A stretch of DNA of 64,000 nucleotides, from NCBI RefSeq assembly GCF_017908595.1, contig NZ_JAGKTL010000001.1, positions 62,001-126,000 of the forward strand, read 5' to 3'. Position numbers and translations under genes: made by a program. The notes under the pieces are model-generated. The model did not search any database, was not told the origin of the DNA, and saw nothing but the letters and a program-made list of their open reading frames with translations. The DNA is from Rhodothermus bifroesti (GTDB taxonomy: Bacteria > Bacteroidota > Rhodothermia > Rhodothermales > Rhodothermaceae). Shown in pieces: positions 35,990 to 46,394 of the stretch. The first letter of the stretch is position 1; each line of letters begins with the position of its first letter.

Positions 35990-37684
35990 TCAGAGGGGCA
36001 CAATCTTCAACACAAGCAAGGTGAAATCGTCCTCATATCCAGCCTCACGGCCTGTAAACGCCTCAACCGCCTGGCGTACGGCCTCCACAATGGCCTGAGC
36101 CGAGGCATTGCGGTGTGTCTCGAGACACGCGAGCAGGCGTTTTTCCCCAAAGAGCTCTTCTTTAGCATTGGCCACTTCCGTAACCCCATCGGTGTAGAGC
36201 ACGAGCACGTCACCCGGCGTAAGCGAAAGCTGTTCGGCTTCATAGTGTGCCTGCGGGAATACCCCCAGCAACAATCCTCCATGGGTAAGGGAAAGTACTT
36301 CCCCAGAGGCCCGCAGCAGTAATGGAGGATTATGGCCAGCATTGACGTACACAAGCTGGCGCGTTGTGGGCTCATATCGTGCCTGAAAAAAAGTAATAAA
36401 GCGATCTGCCTCGGTATTTTCGCAAACAACGCGATTGATGTGCACCGTGCTGGTTTCAAGCGACAGCGCTAGGGGTACGGCCATATGCAGACATGCCTGC
36501 AAGTTTGCCATCAGCAAAGCGGCAGGGAGCCCTTTGCCCGTTACATCGGCAATCGCCAAGCGTAGGCTGCCTCCAGGCTCCTGGAGCACATCATAGTAAT
36601 CGCCGCCTACCTGCTGGCTTGTCCGTGCGCAGGCAGCCAATTCTACGCCGGGCACCTGAGGCAGCTGGCGGGGGAGCAAACGCTGCTGAATTTGACGGGC
36701 CAGTTGCATTTCGCGCTCTAGGCGGCGCTTTTCGACTTGCACTTCAACAAGCAACGTATTTCGAATAGCCGTGGCCGCTAGCGTGCCCAAAGCATACAGA
36801 AATTCTACTTCCTCTGGACCGTAAGGGAGGTTATTCATGCGGCGCCCAAGGCCTAGAATGGCTTGCGTTTCACCTTGCTGGCGAATTGGCAGGATAAGAT
36901 AAAGCTGCAAAGCCCGCAGCCAATCCCATACGGGTGGTGCATCCTCCAAGAGCAAGGGGTGTTCCAATCGCGCTAAGTGTTCGATTTGCTCTGACCGCAG
37001 CGTTGTAGGCAACCCCCGTGCAGCCAGCACCTGAAATGAAGAAGGCCGTTCCGTTCCTTCCAGCCGAATGAGCAGCACGTAGCGATTGACCAAAAGCTGT
37101 CCCATGAGCGCTAGCGAAAGCAAATGCGCTAGCTGTTCGCGGTCGATCGTAGCATTGAATTCCTGGGCCAGCTCAAAGAGCGTATTGAGCTGCTGCAAAC
37201 GCAGGTCTAGGTCACGGTTTGCCTGCTGCAGCTCTTCGATCAGCAAGGCATTGTGCAAGGCGGCGGCCGAAAGCGTGGCTAACGCTTGAATGAACTCCAA
37301 TTCCCGCTTGGAAAAGCCTTCGCCCGTAGCCTTGCGCCCCAGCGAGAGAAGCCCCAACAGACGGTGACGAAACATCAAAGGGACAACTAGGCACAGGCTG
37401 CGTTGCCTGAGCACTTCAGGCACTTCGGCCTCAAGCAGCAAGCGGTCAGCGACGGGTTGTGGCAGCGTAAGCTCTTCACCAGGTGCCATACCTACTGGAC
37501 CACGCACATCGGCTACGCGAAAACGCTGCACCAGCGGCTCCCAAAGCAAAACAACACCCCGAGTAACAAGCAATTTGCTCAGCGCGGAAAGCAGCAAGGT
37601 GCGCACAATGGCGTTGCGGTCGCCTGAAGTGCTCAGCAGCCGGCTGGCTTCGTAAAGCGCCCGCAGGTCGAAGCGATCGGTCAT
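35990..37684 (-). CDS. GAF-GAF-PP2C (SpoIIE/RsbU-type) serine phosphatase
   Basis: A 564-residue soluble signalling protein: GAF domain at about 15-150, a second GAF at about 165-320, a helical linker, and a PPM/SpoIIE phosphatase domain at about 340-564 (QVGGDYYDVL, ADVTGKGLPAALLMA, NAGHNPPLLL, LYTDGVTEV, DDFTLLVL). The aspartates for the two metal ions are present. Such enzymes dephosphorylate anti-sigma-factor antagonists in partner-switching stress pathways; no antagonist or anti-sigma gene is next to it here. Its start overlaps the stop of the phosphodiesterase gene by 4 bases, so the two are coupled. Confidence 0.92.
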   Translation of the reverse strand: MTDRFDLRALYEASRLLSTSGDRNAIVRTLLLSALSKLLVTRGVVLLWEPLVQRFRVADVRGPVGMAPGEELTLPQPVADRLLLEAEVPEVLRQRSLCLVVPLMFRHRLLGLLSLGRKATGEGFSKRELEFIQALATLSAAALHNALLIEELQQANRDLDLRLQQLNTLFELAQEFNATIDREQLAHLLSLALMGQLLVNRYVLLIRLEGTERPSSFQVLAARGLPTTLRSEQIEHLARLEHPLLLEDAPPVWDWLRALQLYLILPIRQQGETQAILGLGRRMNNLPYGPEEVEFLYALGTLAATAIRNTLLVEVQVEKRRLEREMQLARQIQQRLLPRQLPQVPGVELAACARTSQQVGGDYYDVLQEPGGSLRLAIADVTGKGLPAALLMANLQACLHMAVPLALSLETSTVHINRVVCENTEADRFITFFQARYEPTTRQLVYVNAGHNPPLLLRASGEVLSLTHGGLLLGVFPQAHYEAEQLSLTPGDVLVLYTDGVTEVANAKEELFGEKRLLACLETHRNASAQAIVEAVRQAVEAFTGREAGYEDDFTLLVLKIVPL

Positions 37685-38190
37685 GTCCCAAACTTCTCTT
37701 CATCCAGATGAACCACCTCGGCCTTCAGCGCACGGCCTTCGGCCACGTACAGTCGCACGCAGGTTTTGATGCGATGGGGACCCTCACGCCCAGCTGCACC
37801 CGGATTGATGTACAACATGCCGCCTAGCGAAGGCACGCGCTCGATCTGCAAAATATGACTGTGACCACAGATGAATACGTCCGGCCGATCCTTACGCAGC
37901 TTAGGACCAACCCCACGCGCCCAACGCCCTGGATGCCCCCCTATATGGGTCATCCAAAAGCGCAACCCTTCAAGGGTGAGGTCGACCTGCTCGGGCAACC
38001 GCCGCCGCAGCTCAGGACTATCAATATTGCCATACACTGCCTGTACGGGCGCAATCTCCTTCAGGCGCTCTAGGATCTCAAGCCCACCTACATCCCCTGC
38101 ATGCAGAATAAGATGGGCACCGCGCAAAACTTCAGGTAGCGCTGGATGGAAAAAACCATGCGTATCCGATAAAATGCCAAGAAGCATCAC
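37681..38190 (-). CDS. YfcE/MJ0936-type metallophosphoesterase
   Basis: A 169-residue calcineurin-like phosphoesterase. Metal-binding motifs in order are GILSDTHG, LHAGDVGG, AVYGNID, MTHIGGHPG and CGHSHI. The length and motif set fit the small YfcE/MJ0936 phosphodiesterases, whose natural substrate is unclear. The four-base overlap with the downstream phosphatase gene suggests a joint role in phosphate-based signalling, but this could be chance. Confidence 0.92.
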   Translation of the reverse strand: MMLLGILSDTHGFFHPALPEVLRGAHLILHAGDVGGLEILERLKEIAPVQAVYGNIDSPELRRRLPEQVDLTLEGLRFWMTHIGGHPGRWARGVGPKLRKDRPDVFICGHSHILQIERVPSLGGMLYINPGAAGREGPHRIKTCVRLYVAEGRALKAEVVHLDEEKFGT

Positions 38191-38286
38191 TGCTTTGATA
38201 GCTATCCTGATGACCTCAGGAGCTTAAAGCCCAAAAGTGCAAGCTTGCGTCCATCCCTTTCGGCACAAAGAAAGCAACGAGCCGCC

Positions 38287-39546
38287 TCAAGTTTTATCGG
38301 CATGAATCGCCTCGAAGACAGCTGTTAAGGCCAAGCGTTCCGCTTCGTCAAGCCTGTGCTGCCGACGGGCCATTACAGCCTCGGCCACGCGTAGCGCTTT
38401 TTCTAGCCGAAACGGCACATACCCTTCGCTGGGTGAGCCCCAGGAAAACGAAGGTACATAGCGTGCATGGAATCCTGGACCATAAAGATTGCAACTCACC
38501 CCTACAACCGTTCCTGTGTTGAACGTAGTGCCAATGCTTGTTTTGGTGTGATCTCCAATAAACACGCCTAAAAATTGGCGTCCTGAGGACTCAAACATGC
38601 CTAGCGCCTCATTGTAGAGGGTCACAGGACCGTAATCGTTGCGCAGGTTGGAGGCCGTTGTCCCCGCACCCAAGTTACACCAGCGACCGATATAGGCATG
38701 GCCCAGAAAGCCGTCATGGGCCTTGTTTGAGTAACTATGCACAATGCTTGTGTGCACCTCGCCCCCCAGCTTTACATAAGGCCCTACCACGCAGTTGCGC
38801 AGATGGGCACCAACGCGAACCTCAGCTCCCTCACCGATGGCGACCGGTCCTACGACCACAGCCCCTTCCGATACGATAGCCCCAGGGCCCACATAAATGG
38901 GTCCATCTGTAGCGTTTAAAATCGCTCCTGCCCGCACTACAGCACCGCGCTTTAGCGCAATTTGCGAACGTTCGACCAGCACTGCGCCAGGCTGGATGGT
39001 AACTCCTACTTCGGTCTGGCCTAAGGCAGTCCATGTAGCTTGATCACCGGCAAACTCCCGTTCCATCCAATCAATCAAATGCCAAAGCCGGCCAATGAAG
39101 CGCACGCCTTCAACGCGTTCTTCAGGCCCATCGTCAAGCCACTGCCGCGAAAGCAGGGCTGCCGGCAACGCACGTTTCAGTCCTTCAGGAAACCATGCAG
39201 CCACAACCGCATCGCCTTGCACAAACACGCGGGATGGCTCTCGATCGGCAGCTGCCCGTCGAATTCGCTCTAGTACTTCATTGGACTCAGCCACCACCCT
39301 TCCATTCCAAAGGAGCAGCCCCTTTTCTATATTGTTCGGGTTGACCGGAAAGTGGTAAAGGCGTGCTGCCACAGGGGCCACCGACGCGCGCGCATGTAAG
39401 CAAACCGCGGGGGCTTGCAGCAGTCTTAGCGTCCGCTCCAGTAGCGTTGGTAGTCCTAAACGTAAATCGTAGACAGGCCGGGTGTGAATCAATGGCGCCA
39501 AGTGCGCTACACCCTCATCTTCAAACACACAGATGCTCCAAGACAT
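38287..39546 (-). CDS. GlmU-like sugar-phosphate nucleotidyltransferase (Bacteroidota type)
   Basis: A 419-residue protein with an atypical N-terminal nucleotidyltransferase-like half and a C-terminal left-handed beta helix (repeats such as VEVGVTIQPGAVLVERS-type hexads, VVVGPVAIGEG, VGPYVKLGG). The family is known from Bacteroidota, where it is annotated as an alternative GlmU, probably making or modifying an activated sugar for the cell envelope. LHTRP-like IHTRPVYDLRLG near the start and NLRNDYGPVTLY in the helix are family hallmarks. Exact substrate is uncertain. It stands alone. Confidence 0.87.
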   Translation of the reverse strand: MSWSICVFEDEGVAHLAPLIHTRPVYDLRLGLPTLLERTLRLLQAPAVCLHARASVAPVAARLYHFPVNPNNIEKGLLLWNGRVVAESNEVLERIRRAAADREPSRVFVQGDAVVAAWFPEGLKRALPAALLSRQWLDDGPEERVEGVRFIGRLWHLIDWMEREFAGDQATWTALGQTEVGVTIQPGAVLVERSQIALKRGAVVRAGAILNATDGPIYVGPGAIVSEGAVVVGPVAIGEGAEVRVGAHLRNCVVGPYVKLGGEVHTSIVHSYSNKAHDGFLGHAYIGRWCNLGAGTTASNLRNDYGPVTLYNEALGMFESSGRQFLGVFIGDHTKTSIGTTFNTGTVVGVSCNLYGPGFHARYVPSFSWGSPSEGYVPFRLEKALRVAEAVMARRQHRLDEAERLALTAVFEAIHADKT

Positions 39547-39659
39547 AATCAGAAGTCATTTTCTAGCAAGATAAGTATTCTCCTGCAACACGTGTAACTT
39601 TTGTTTAGCCCTTACGTAGCCTAAGCGCGGTTAACCCCTCTAACCTTCCGTAACAGGTC

Positions 39660-40910
39660 ATGGCGCTTTTACTGATCTTAGGGCTACTTTTTACAACGCA
39701 GATCGACTCCACACAAGAAGAAACCTTGCCAAGCTCCTCCCCGCACCAAGCAACGTGCGACGCATTTTGGCCACTTGAGTGCCGAAAGCCTCGGTCAATG
39801 GCTGCGCTTGCAGGGGAATTTCCCCATCGCTGGCCGTTCCGGGAGTTAGCCTTGTACCACGCGCTGCCACCAGCGCGCTACAACCGCGTTGAAGGCTTGG
39901 TGTTCGGGTTAGCCACCAAGCCCCTAGAGTGGACCGAGTTCGACCGCGTACGCCTGTTGGGCCAGTTAAGCTATGCCTTTGCCCTGCGCCGGTGGCGCTA
40001 CGAAATCGGTGGCGAAACCATACTAGATCCAGCCCATAACCCTGAATACGCCCTGAAGTTAGGTGGAGGATATTTTCGCAACACCGTAACCGAAGACCTC
40101 TGGAAAACTTCTCCTGTCGAGAATACCCTGGCCGCTTTCTTCTTTGGCCATGACTTCTATCATCTCTATTATGAAGTCGAAGGCTGGCAACTTTATGCGG
40201 TGCAGCGGCTTACACGCTACAGCCAGCTCGGTGTAGGCTTTCGTGCTGAAGCGCATCGTGCGTTGAGCCGACAAACGCGCTGGTCCCTGTTCAAACGCGA
40301 AGCCTTTCTGCCCAATCTGCCTGCTGAGGAAGGCCGCGAGCATGCGCTCTTACTCAGCCTTGATGCTGGTCGCGTTGTCAACTACAGGGCACTTCCATCG
40401 GGATGGGCTGTGCGCTTGTTGGCAGAATGGGGTCGTGGGCTGGGTGGCGATTTGCGCTTTGTGCGCTACCTTGGAGACGCCCGCCTCTATTTGTTTACTG
40501 GACACTACAGTCGGCTAAATCTACGCCTGCGGGGCATGTGGACCAGCGACAATGCACCCTTGCAAAAGCATGTGACGCTAGGGGGTATTGGTTCAGTGCG
40601 TGGCTATGCGCAAAATGCTTTTAGCGGTACCCGCATGGTATTGGGCAACGTGGAATGGACAATGCAGGGCGTCTCGCTGATCCCTGGCAGGGTGATTGAC
40701 GACGTGGTGTTTCTGGCCTTTGCGGATGTAGGCTGGGTGAATGCCTTTGGCCACAACGCCTTTCGCATGCGTGACCTGCTGCCTTCGGCGGGTATCGGCC
40801 TAGGGTTCGATCATGGACGCAGCATGCGGCTAGAACTGGCTTGGCCCCTGCGCGATATGGGTCAGGGCTACCGCCCTTCGCTGTGGGTTCGGATCAGCCC
40901 GGCCTTTTAG
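39660..40910 (+). CDS. Omp85/BamA-type outer-membrane barrel protein without visible POTRA domains
   Basis: A 416-residue protein with a short N-terminal hydrophobic signal and mostly beta-barrel strands. The segment [27 protein letters not shown] carries the VRGY motif of the Omp85 lid loop. The C-terminal [22 protein letters not shown] and terminal RISPAF match a bacterial surface-antigen barrel end. No POTRA repeats are apparent, so this is a reduced member; translocase activity should not be assumed. Its stop overlaps the convergent dut gene by four bases. Confidence 0.8.
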   Translation: MALLLILGLLFTTQIDSTQEETLPSSSPHQATCDAFWPLECRKPRSMAALAGEFPHRWPFRELALYHALPPARYNRVEGLVFGLATKPLEWTEFDRVRLLGQLSYAFALRRWRYEIGGETILDPAHNPEYALKLGGGYFRNTVTEDLWKTSPVENTLAAFFFGHDFYHLYYEVEGWQLYAVQRLTRYSQLGVGFRAEAHRALSRQTRWSLFKREAFLPNLPAEEGREHALLLSLDAGRVVNYRALPSGWAVRLLAEWGRGLGGDLRFVRYLGDARLYLFTGHYSRLNLRLRGMWTSDNAPLQKHVTLGGIGSVRGYAQNAFSGTRMVLGNVEWTMQGVSLIPGRVIDDVVFLAFADVGWVNAFGHNAFRMRDLLPSAGIGLGFDHGRSMRLELAWPLRDMGQGYRPSLWVRISPAF

Positions 40911-41389
40911 GCGCGCCCTGTTGATCCAAATCCCCCGCTGCCCCGCTCGGTATCGTCCAGCGCAGCGCGCTCTTCCCAGGCGACCCGTGCATGGCGGGCC
41001 ACCACCAGCTGCGCGATGCGCTCACCGCGGCGAATCACAAACGGCTCTGGTCCGAGATTAATCAACAGCACCTTGACCTCACCCCGATAGTCCGCATCAA
41101 TAGTGCCTGGACTATTGAGTACCGTAACGCCATGCCGTGCAGCTAGGCCACTGCGCGGACGCACCTGAGCCTCGTAGCCAGGGGGCAGCGCCAGCACCAA
41201 TCCGGTAGGAATCAACGCCCAACGCCCAGGCTCCAGAACATAGGGAGCCTCTTCCGGAATAGCTGCCCGCAGATCCATTCCGGCACTGTAAGGCGTGGCA
41301 TAGGCCGGCAGCTCCAGGCCTTGGGCATGCGGCAGGCGCTGCACAGGAATCACCAAGCAATCGGCGTCAAACAAAGTATGGGATTCCAT
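40907..41389 (-). CDS. dut: dUTP diphosphatase
   Basis: Hydrolyses dUTP to dUMP, keeping uracil out of DNA. The 160-residue protein shows the five trimeric dUTPase motifs in order: [29 protein letters not shown] and, at the C-terminus, GSGGFGSTG. It lies 19 bases after the peptide-transporter gene on the same strand and may be read from that transcript. Confidence 0.96.
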   Translation of the reverse strand: MESHTLFDADCLVIPVQRLPHAQGLELPAYATPYSAGMDLRAAIPEEAPYVLEPGRWALIPTGLVLALPPGYEAQVRPRSGLAARHGVTVLNSPGTIDADYRGEVKVLLINLGPEPFVIRRGERIAQLVVARHARVAWEERAALDDTERGSGGFGSTGRA

Positions 41390-41408
41390 CCTATTTCGAT
41401 AAACGTGA

Positions 41409-42929
41409 TCAATCCACCTGACCCATCAGGCGTCGGACGGCTGGGCTCGCCAGCAACGCGACAAGCCCGGCACCACCCGTAATCAACGCAACGCTCTGGA
41501 AAAGCGCCGCTGGTGCCAACGTCTCAAGCCGCCCTGCAATCAGTCCCGCAAACAGATTCCCTAAAGCCGCTGCGATAAACCAAACCCCCATCATCTGTCC
41601 TACCCGGCCTCGTGGAGCCAGCTTCGTGACCGAAGACAGCCCCACTGGCGACAGGCACAGCTCACCACAGGTATGCAGAAAATACGTTACAACCAACCAC
41701 ATTGGCGAGACGGGGCTTTCGGGTGTGGCGTGCGCTGCACCCCAGGAAAGGACAAAAAACCCGGCAGCTAATCCTAGAAGGCCTAAAGCGAATTTTACAG
41801 GAATCGAAGGATTGGCTTGTCGCTGCGCAAGCCAAGTCCAAAGCCAGCCAAAAATCGGAGCAAAAAGGATAATGAACAAGGGATTGATGTTCTGCAACAT
41901 GCTGGCCGGCATTTCCCAGTCGCCCAGTTGCCGGTTGGTGAGATCTCGAGCAAATAAGTTCAACGAAGAGCCAGCCTGTTCAAAACCGGACCAGAAAAGC
42001 GCGGCCAACACAAAAAGCCAGAGAATAACGCCCAAGCGGCGTTTTTCCAGCGCGGTGTGCCCCCCAAAGAAAAAGATGTACGCAAAAAACAGCAGCGTAA
42101 CTACCACAACAATCACCCCCAGGCTTTGCGCCAGGGTCTCCAGCGCTATTGGGAAGTGGCCGGTTGCAATCAAGTAGCCCACCACTACAATGAGCGCGGC
42201 CATTACTGCAGCGCCAGTGTAAAAGCGACGTGCACGTCGTGCCAGCACCGCGGCATCTTCACCTGGCTCAGGCCGAAAAAGCCCAGCTTCCCCTAGGTAT
42301 TTTTCCCCGAGCTTGTAGGAAATCAGTCCAGCCACCATACCCACGCCCGCTAGCGAAAAGCCTAGATGCCAATTATAGCCTTCGCCCAGCAGTCCGCATA
42401 GCGTCGGCCCAAGCACAGCGCCAATATTAATGCCCATGTAGAAAATGGAAAAGCCGGCATCTCGCCGCGCACCGCCCTCTGGGTAGAGCTCCCCGACGAT
42501 GGTGCTTACGTTCGGTTTGAGCAGCCCTGTTCCGATCACGATGAAAAACAAGCCGAGGAAAAACGTCGGCTCGGCAGGAATCGCCATCGTAAAATGGCCC
42601 ATTGCGATGATCACACCGCCGACAAAAACAGCCCGGCGCTGGCCCCAAAGCTTGTCGGCCAACCATCCACCAGGCAGCGAAAGTACGTAGACGAAAAACG
42701 TGTATAGCCCATAGATGGCTGCGGCCTTGCCGACATCGTATCCCAGACCAGGATTAGCAGCGGTCGTGGCTGTAGTCATAAACAACACTAACAGCGCCCG
42801 CATGCCATAGTAGCTGAAGCGCTCCCAGAGCTCCGTAAAAAACAGCGTAGCCAACCCTCGGGGATGCCCAAAGAATCCGCGCTCATAGGTCGCAGCTGCA
42901 GCCTGCATCTTTTGCGCTGAGGCACACAT
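41409..42929 (-). CDS. POT-family proton/peptide symporter
   Basis: A 506-residue major-facilitator protein with about 14 hydrophobic segments. [29 protein letters not shown] contains the ExxERFxYYG motif of the peptide-transporter family. Two POT signatures follow ([13 protein letters not shown] and [12 protein letters not shown]), and later [13 protein letters not shown]. It imports di- and tripeptides with protons. Another peptide transporter (OPT) is encoded at 32091-34085, so peptide use seems important for this organism. A second in-frame ATG seven codons in is an alternative start. Confidence 0.94.
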   Translation of the reverse strand: MCASAQKMQAAAATYERGFFGHPRGLATLFFTELWERFSYYGMRALLVLFMTTATTAANPGLGYDVGKAAAIYGLYTFFVYVLSLPGGWLADKLWGQRRAVFVGGVIIAMGHFTMAIPAEPTFFLGLFFIVIGTGLLKPNVSTIVGELYPEGGARRDAGFSIFYMGINIGAVLGPTLCGLLGEGYNWHLGFSLAGVGMVAGLISYKLGEKYLGEAGLFRPEPGEDAAVLARRARRFYTGAAVMAALIVVVGYLIATGHFPIALETLAQSLGVIVVVVTLLFFAYIFFFGGHTALEKRRLGVILWLFVLAALFWSGFEQAGSSLNLFARDLTNRQLGDWEMPASMLQNINPLFIILFAPIFGWLWTWLAQRQANPSIPVKFALGLLGLAAGFFVLSWGAAHATPESPVSPMWLVVTYFLHTCGELCLSPVGLSSVTKLAPRGRVGQMMGVWFIAAALGNLFAGLIAGRLETLAPAALFQSVALITGGAGLVALLASPAVRRLMGQVD

Positions 42930-43121
42930 CGCAATACATCAGGTTTTGTCCTTGACGAGAACGTCTAAGCTTAGCAATTCTTTTGGACGAAAGAAACATG
43001 TGCTGGCGCTGGAACCGAGCCTTTGCTCTTTTTTAGAAGGTATTCGCTGTGAAGACGGTCTAGGGCGCCGTATATTCGCCCGGCGGTTTCATTTTCTCCA
43101 ACGAGTGATCTAAAAGTTCGC

Positions 43122-44990
43122 ATGAGCACCCCGCATGTCCAAGAAAATTCTGCGCTAGAACACGACACGCATGGACCGCGCACGCACACCTGCGGCGACT
43201 TGCGCGCTGAGCATGTAGGCCAAGAAGTGGTGCTAAAAGGCTGGGTCGATACCCGACGCGACTTAGGCGGTGTAATCTTTATCGACTTGCGCGATCGCTA
43301 CGGGCTGACGCAGCTGGTCTTTTCCCCCCAGGACAGCATAAGCGCCTACCAGAAAGCCGAACGTCTGCGTAGCGAATATGTGATTTCGGTGCGCGGCATT
43401 GTGCAAAAGCGCACACCGGAAACCGTCAATCCTAAGTTGGCCACTGGCGAAGTTGAGGTGCGCGTGCGCGACTTGGTCGTGCTAAACACATCGGAACCCC
43501 TGCCTTTCCCGATCTCAGCCCACGAAGAAAAGCGCACGGCTGCAAGCGAAGACGTGCGGCTTAAGTATCGCTACCTAGACCTGCGGCGCCCAGAGTTGCA
43601 ACGTAACCTGCTGCTGCGCCACCGGGTCTATCAGGTTACGCGGCGCTACTTCGATGCCCATGGTTTTGTTGAGGTGGAAACACCAGTCTTGATGAAGTCA
43701 ACGCCCGAAGGCGCGCGCGACTTTTTGGTACCCAGCCGCTTGCATCCTGGAAAGTTCTACGCCCTACCTCAGTCGCCGCAGACGTACAAACAAATCCTAA
43801 TGGTAGCGGGTTTGGACCGCTACTTCCAGATCGTCAAGTGTTTCCGTGATGAAGACCTGCGGGCAGATCGCCAGCCGGAGTTTACGCAAATCGACGTCGA
43901 GATGACGTTTCCCACCGAAGCGCAAATTTTCGAGCTTATTGAAGGGCTTATTCAGGCCATCTGGCAGGAAATCAAGGGCATAACCCTGCCGCGCCCCTTC
44001 CCGCGCATGCGCTATGATGAAGCGCTGCGCCGTTTTGGCTCTGATAAACCGGATACGCGCTTTGGCCTGGAGCTCCAGGAACTGGGCTCCGTGTTTCAAG
44101 GATCTGGCTTTCGGGTGTTTGAAAGCGTCCTGGAGCAGGGCGGAACGGTCGTGGCGCTGGTCGTGCCCGGCATGGGCGATCAAGGGCGTGCCTACATGGA
44201 CCGACTGGACAAAGAGGTGGTACGGAAGCAAATTGGCGCCAGCGGTTTGGTCTACTTTAAGCTCCCAAGCGATGGGGGTCCGGTCTACAGCTCGGTCAAA
44301 GAGCACGTGCTTCGGCCAGAGGTGGTGCAACACGCCCTGACCGTCCTCCAGGCCCAGGCGGGAGATTTGGTCTTGCTGCTGGCCGGTCCTAAGCCCCAGG
44401 TCTATCTGCAAGCCGGAGCGTTGCGCCTTCATATAGCACGCGAGCAGAATCTGATTCCCCCGACGGGCGAAGGGCCTTGGCACTTCCTATGGGTTACGGA
44501 TTTCCCGTTGTTGGAATGGGATGAGGAAACCCAACGTTACTACGCTATGCATCATCCCTTCACCTCGCCCCATCCCGATGACCTGGACAGGCTGGAAGTC
44601 GACCCCGGTAGCGTGCGTGCCCGTGCCTACGACTTGGTGCTCAACGGCAATGAAATCGGCGGAGGGTCAATCCGTATTCACCGCCAGGATGTCCAGCGCC
44701 GTATGTTTCGCCTACTGGGAATCGACGATGCAGAAGCCGAGCGGCGTTTTGGTTTTCTCCTTACGGCTTTTCGCTACGGCGCGCCACCGCACGGAGGCAT
44801 TGCGCTGGGTCTGGACCGCATCGTCATGCTACTGGCCGGGGCCGGATCCCTTCGCGACGTCATTGCTTTCCCCAAAACGCAGCGAGCCCAGGAGTTGATG
44901 TCGAACACACCCGACGAAGTCTCGCCCGAACAGCTGGAAGAGCTGCACATTCGCGTTGTCCTGCCCGAAACGGCCTCCCCACGCCCTTAG
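43122..44990 (+). CDS. aspS: Aspartyl-tRNA synthetase
   Basis: Charges tRNA(Asp). The 622-residue length fits the bacterial type with the GAD insertion. An OB-fold anticodon-binding domain comes first (VGQEVVLKGWVDTRRDLGG..., IDLRDRYGLTQLVF). Class-II motif 2 is KCFRDEDLRADRQPEFTQID and motif 3 is GIALGLDRIVML. RYRYLDLRRP is the hinge. Whether it is discriminating or also charges tRNA(Asn) cannot be told by eye. The pyrophosphatase-like gene follows after seven bases. Confidence 0.97.
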   Translation: MSTPHVQENSALEHDTHGPRTHTCGDLRAEHVGQEVVLKGWVDTRRDLGGVIFIDLRDRYGLTQLVFSPQDSISAYQKAERLRSEYVISVRGIVQKRTPETVNPKLATGEVEVRVRDLVVLNTSEPLPFPISAHEEKRTAASEDVRLKYRYLDLRRPELQRNLLLRHRVYQVTRRYFDAHGFVEVETPVLMKSTPEGARDFLVPSRLHPGKFYALPQSPQTYKQILMVAGLDRYFQIVKCFRDEDLRADRQPEFTQIDVEMTFPTEAQIFELIEGLIQAIWQEIKGITLPRPFPRMRYDEALRRFGSDKPDTRFGLELQELGSVFQGSGFRVFESVLEQGGTVVALVVPGMGDQGRAYMDRLDKEVVRKQIGASGLVYFKLPSDGGPVYSSVKEHVLRPEVVQHALTVLQAQAGDLVLLLAGPKPQVYLQAGALRLHIAREQNLIPPTGEGPWHFLWVTDFPLLEWDEETQRYYAMHHPFTSPHPDDLDRLEVDPGSVRARAYDLVLNGNEIGGGSIRIHRQDVQRRMFRLLGIDDAEAERRFGFLLTAFRYGAPPHGGIALGLDRIVMLLAGAGSLRDVIAFPKTQRAQELMSNTPDEVSPEQLEELHIRVVLPETASPRP

Positions 44991-44997
44991 GCGGGCC

Positions 44998-45405
44998 ATG
45001 ACCTACAGCGCGCCATTTTTGGCCCTCTTTGCCCAGCATTTCCGCTGGGCCGACTGGGAAGCCTTGATCCAGCAACAGGGATGGACCATCGACCGTCCCT
45101 ACCGCAGCCGTCATCCACTGTTTCCAGAAATCATCTATCCCATCGACTATGGCTTTATCCACGGCACCCAGAGTAGCGATGGACAGCCGATAGACGTGTT
45201 TATCGGCCATGGGAATCAAGGACTGGTAGGCGCCATCCTAACGATCGATCGCCGCCAGAGCAAACGCGAAGTCAAGCTGCTCTACAACTGCACCCCGGAA
45301 GAGATCTACCTGGTCAACGGCTTTATTAATTTCAACCGTCAGCTCTTGGAAGGTTTCTTGGTCTTGCGCTACCCGATGGTGTCGCTTTGGGCATTGTCCT
45401 CTTGA
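44998..45405 (+). CDS. Short, divergent family-I inorganic pyrophosphatase-like protein
   Basis: A 135-residue protein beginning at ATG 44998. Residues 44-69 carry the pyrophosphatase core: EIIYPIDYGFIHGT followed by SDGQPIDVFIG. Compared with the E. coli enzyme, Asp61 and Asp66 match two of the three central metal aspartates, but the third is Gln63. The second acidic cluster is altered (Asp84, Glu91, Lys93). At 135 residues it is about 40 shorter than usual and lacks the N-terminal barrel strands. It may be a reduced phosphatase, an altered-specificity enzyme or a non-catalytic homologue. It follows aspS, whose reaction makes pyrophosphate. The 3' end overlaps the convergent speE by 37 bases. 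Confidence 0.75.
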   Translation: MTYSAPFLALFAQHFRWADWEALIQQQGWTIDRPYRSRHPLFPEIIYPIDYGFIHGTQSSDGQPIDVFIGHGNQGLVGAILTIDRRQSKREVKLLYNCTPEEIYLVNGFINFNRQLLEGFLVLRYPMVSLWALSS

Positions 45406-46295
45406 AACGGTGGCGCCGCTACTTCAAAAAGGCGTTGCACAAAACTGGGCAAAGCAAAAGCTGCGCGGTGCAGCGTTGCATTGTAATAGCGGAGCTGCTC
45501 GGCAAATGGGGCAAGCCGGTCAACCGCTCGCTTAAAATCAAAATGTTCGACAGGATGCAGCCGTTTGCTGGCTAGCGTAAACGACCAGAGCCCCATAGGA
45601 TAGGTCGGAATATGAGCTAAATACATGTACACGCGACCAAAAATGCGGCCTAGCATAGCATAAGCAGCTTGAATAGAGCGCTGAAACGTAGGATCAAAAG
45701 GCGACTCGCTTTGCGTAACCAGAATGCCGTCGGCTGTCAAAATCCGCGCGCAATCGCGATAGAACGCCTCGCCAAACAAACCCTCGGCAAAATCCACAGG
45801 ATCGGTCGCATCAACGATAATGAGGTCATAGCTGGCCGCTTGGGCCTGTTGCACAAAGGCTACACCGTCGGCTACATGGATGCGCGCTCGGGGGTCATCG
45901 AAGGCCACACTAAGCGCTGGAAAAAACGCGCGCGAAGCCTCAATGACGACCTCGTCAATTTCAACCAGGTCGACCTGCTCGACGGTCGCGTGGCGCAATA
46001 CTTCCCGTAGCGTACCCCCATCGCCTCCCCCTACGATCAACACCCGACGGGGATGCGGCAAAAGACACAGTGCCGGATGGGCAATCATTTCATGGTAAAC
46101 AAATTCATCACGCTCGGTCAGCATCACCAAACCATCGAGCGTCAGCAGGCGACCAAAGGCATCGGTCTCCAAGACCTGCACGCGTTGATAAGCACTCTGA
46201 CGATCAAACAGGACGCGTTCAACCCCAAAGGTGATGCCTGTGCGTTGTTGCCAAAATTCGGTGTATTGCAACTGATGTTGTTTGGGTGAGGCCAT
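45369..46295 (-). CDS. speE: Spermidine synthase (polyamine aminopropyltransferase)
   Basis: Transfers the aminopropyl group from decarboxylated S-adenosylmethionine to putrescine or, in thermophiles, other amines. The 308-residue protein has the N-terminal YQRVQVLETDAFGRLLTLDG segment, the cofactor loop VLIVGGGDGGTLREVLRH, the gate-keeping EIDEVV, and the catalytic DATDP with its aspartates. ATG 46295 is preferred over an in-frame TTG two codons earlier. The upstream speD makes the donor; a terminator-like hairpin between them may limit read-through. Confidence 0.95.
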   Translation of the reverse strand: MASPKQHQLQYTEFWQQRTGITFGVERVLFDRQSAYQRVQVLETDAFGRLLTLDGLVMLTERDEFVYHEMIAHPALCLLPHPRRVLIVGGGDGGTLREVLRHATVEQVDLVEIDEVVIEASRAFFPALSVAFDDPRARIHVADGVAFVQQAQAASYDLIIVDATDPVDFAEGLFGEAFYRDCARILTADGILVTQSESPFDPTFQRSIQAAYAMLGRIFGRVYMYLAHIPTYPMGLWSFTLASKRLHPVEHFDFKRAVDRLAPFAEQLRYYNATLHRAAFALPSFVQRLFEVAAPPFQEDNAQSDTIG

Positions 46296-46319
46296 AGGCA
46301 ATGCTGAAAGCTAAGACGG

Positions 46320-46363
46320 AAAAAGCGGCGTGCCACTCCCTTCCACGGAGCGGGCCACGCCGC
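46320..46363 (-). terminator. Terminator or attenuator between speD and speE
   Basis: An 8-bp stem (GCGGCGTG at 46325-46332 with CACGCCGC at 46356-46363), with partial inner pairing, is followed on the minus strand by T5. It lies between the speD stop and the speE start, so it would stop or reduce read-through into speE. Confidence 0.65.
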
Positions 46364-46394
46364 CTACCCACAAAGCAAACTCATGCGGTTTGTT

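Noticed and set aside
43797-44483. Minus-strand open frame (228 codons) opposite aspS
   Set aside because: Antisense shadow of a highly conserved synthetase; no start context and no recognisable domain.
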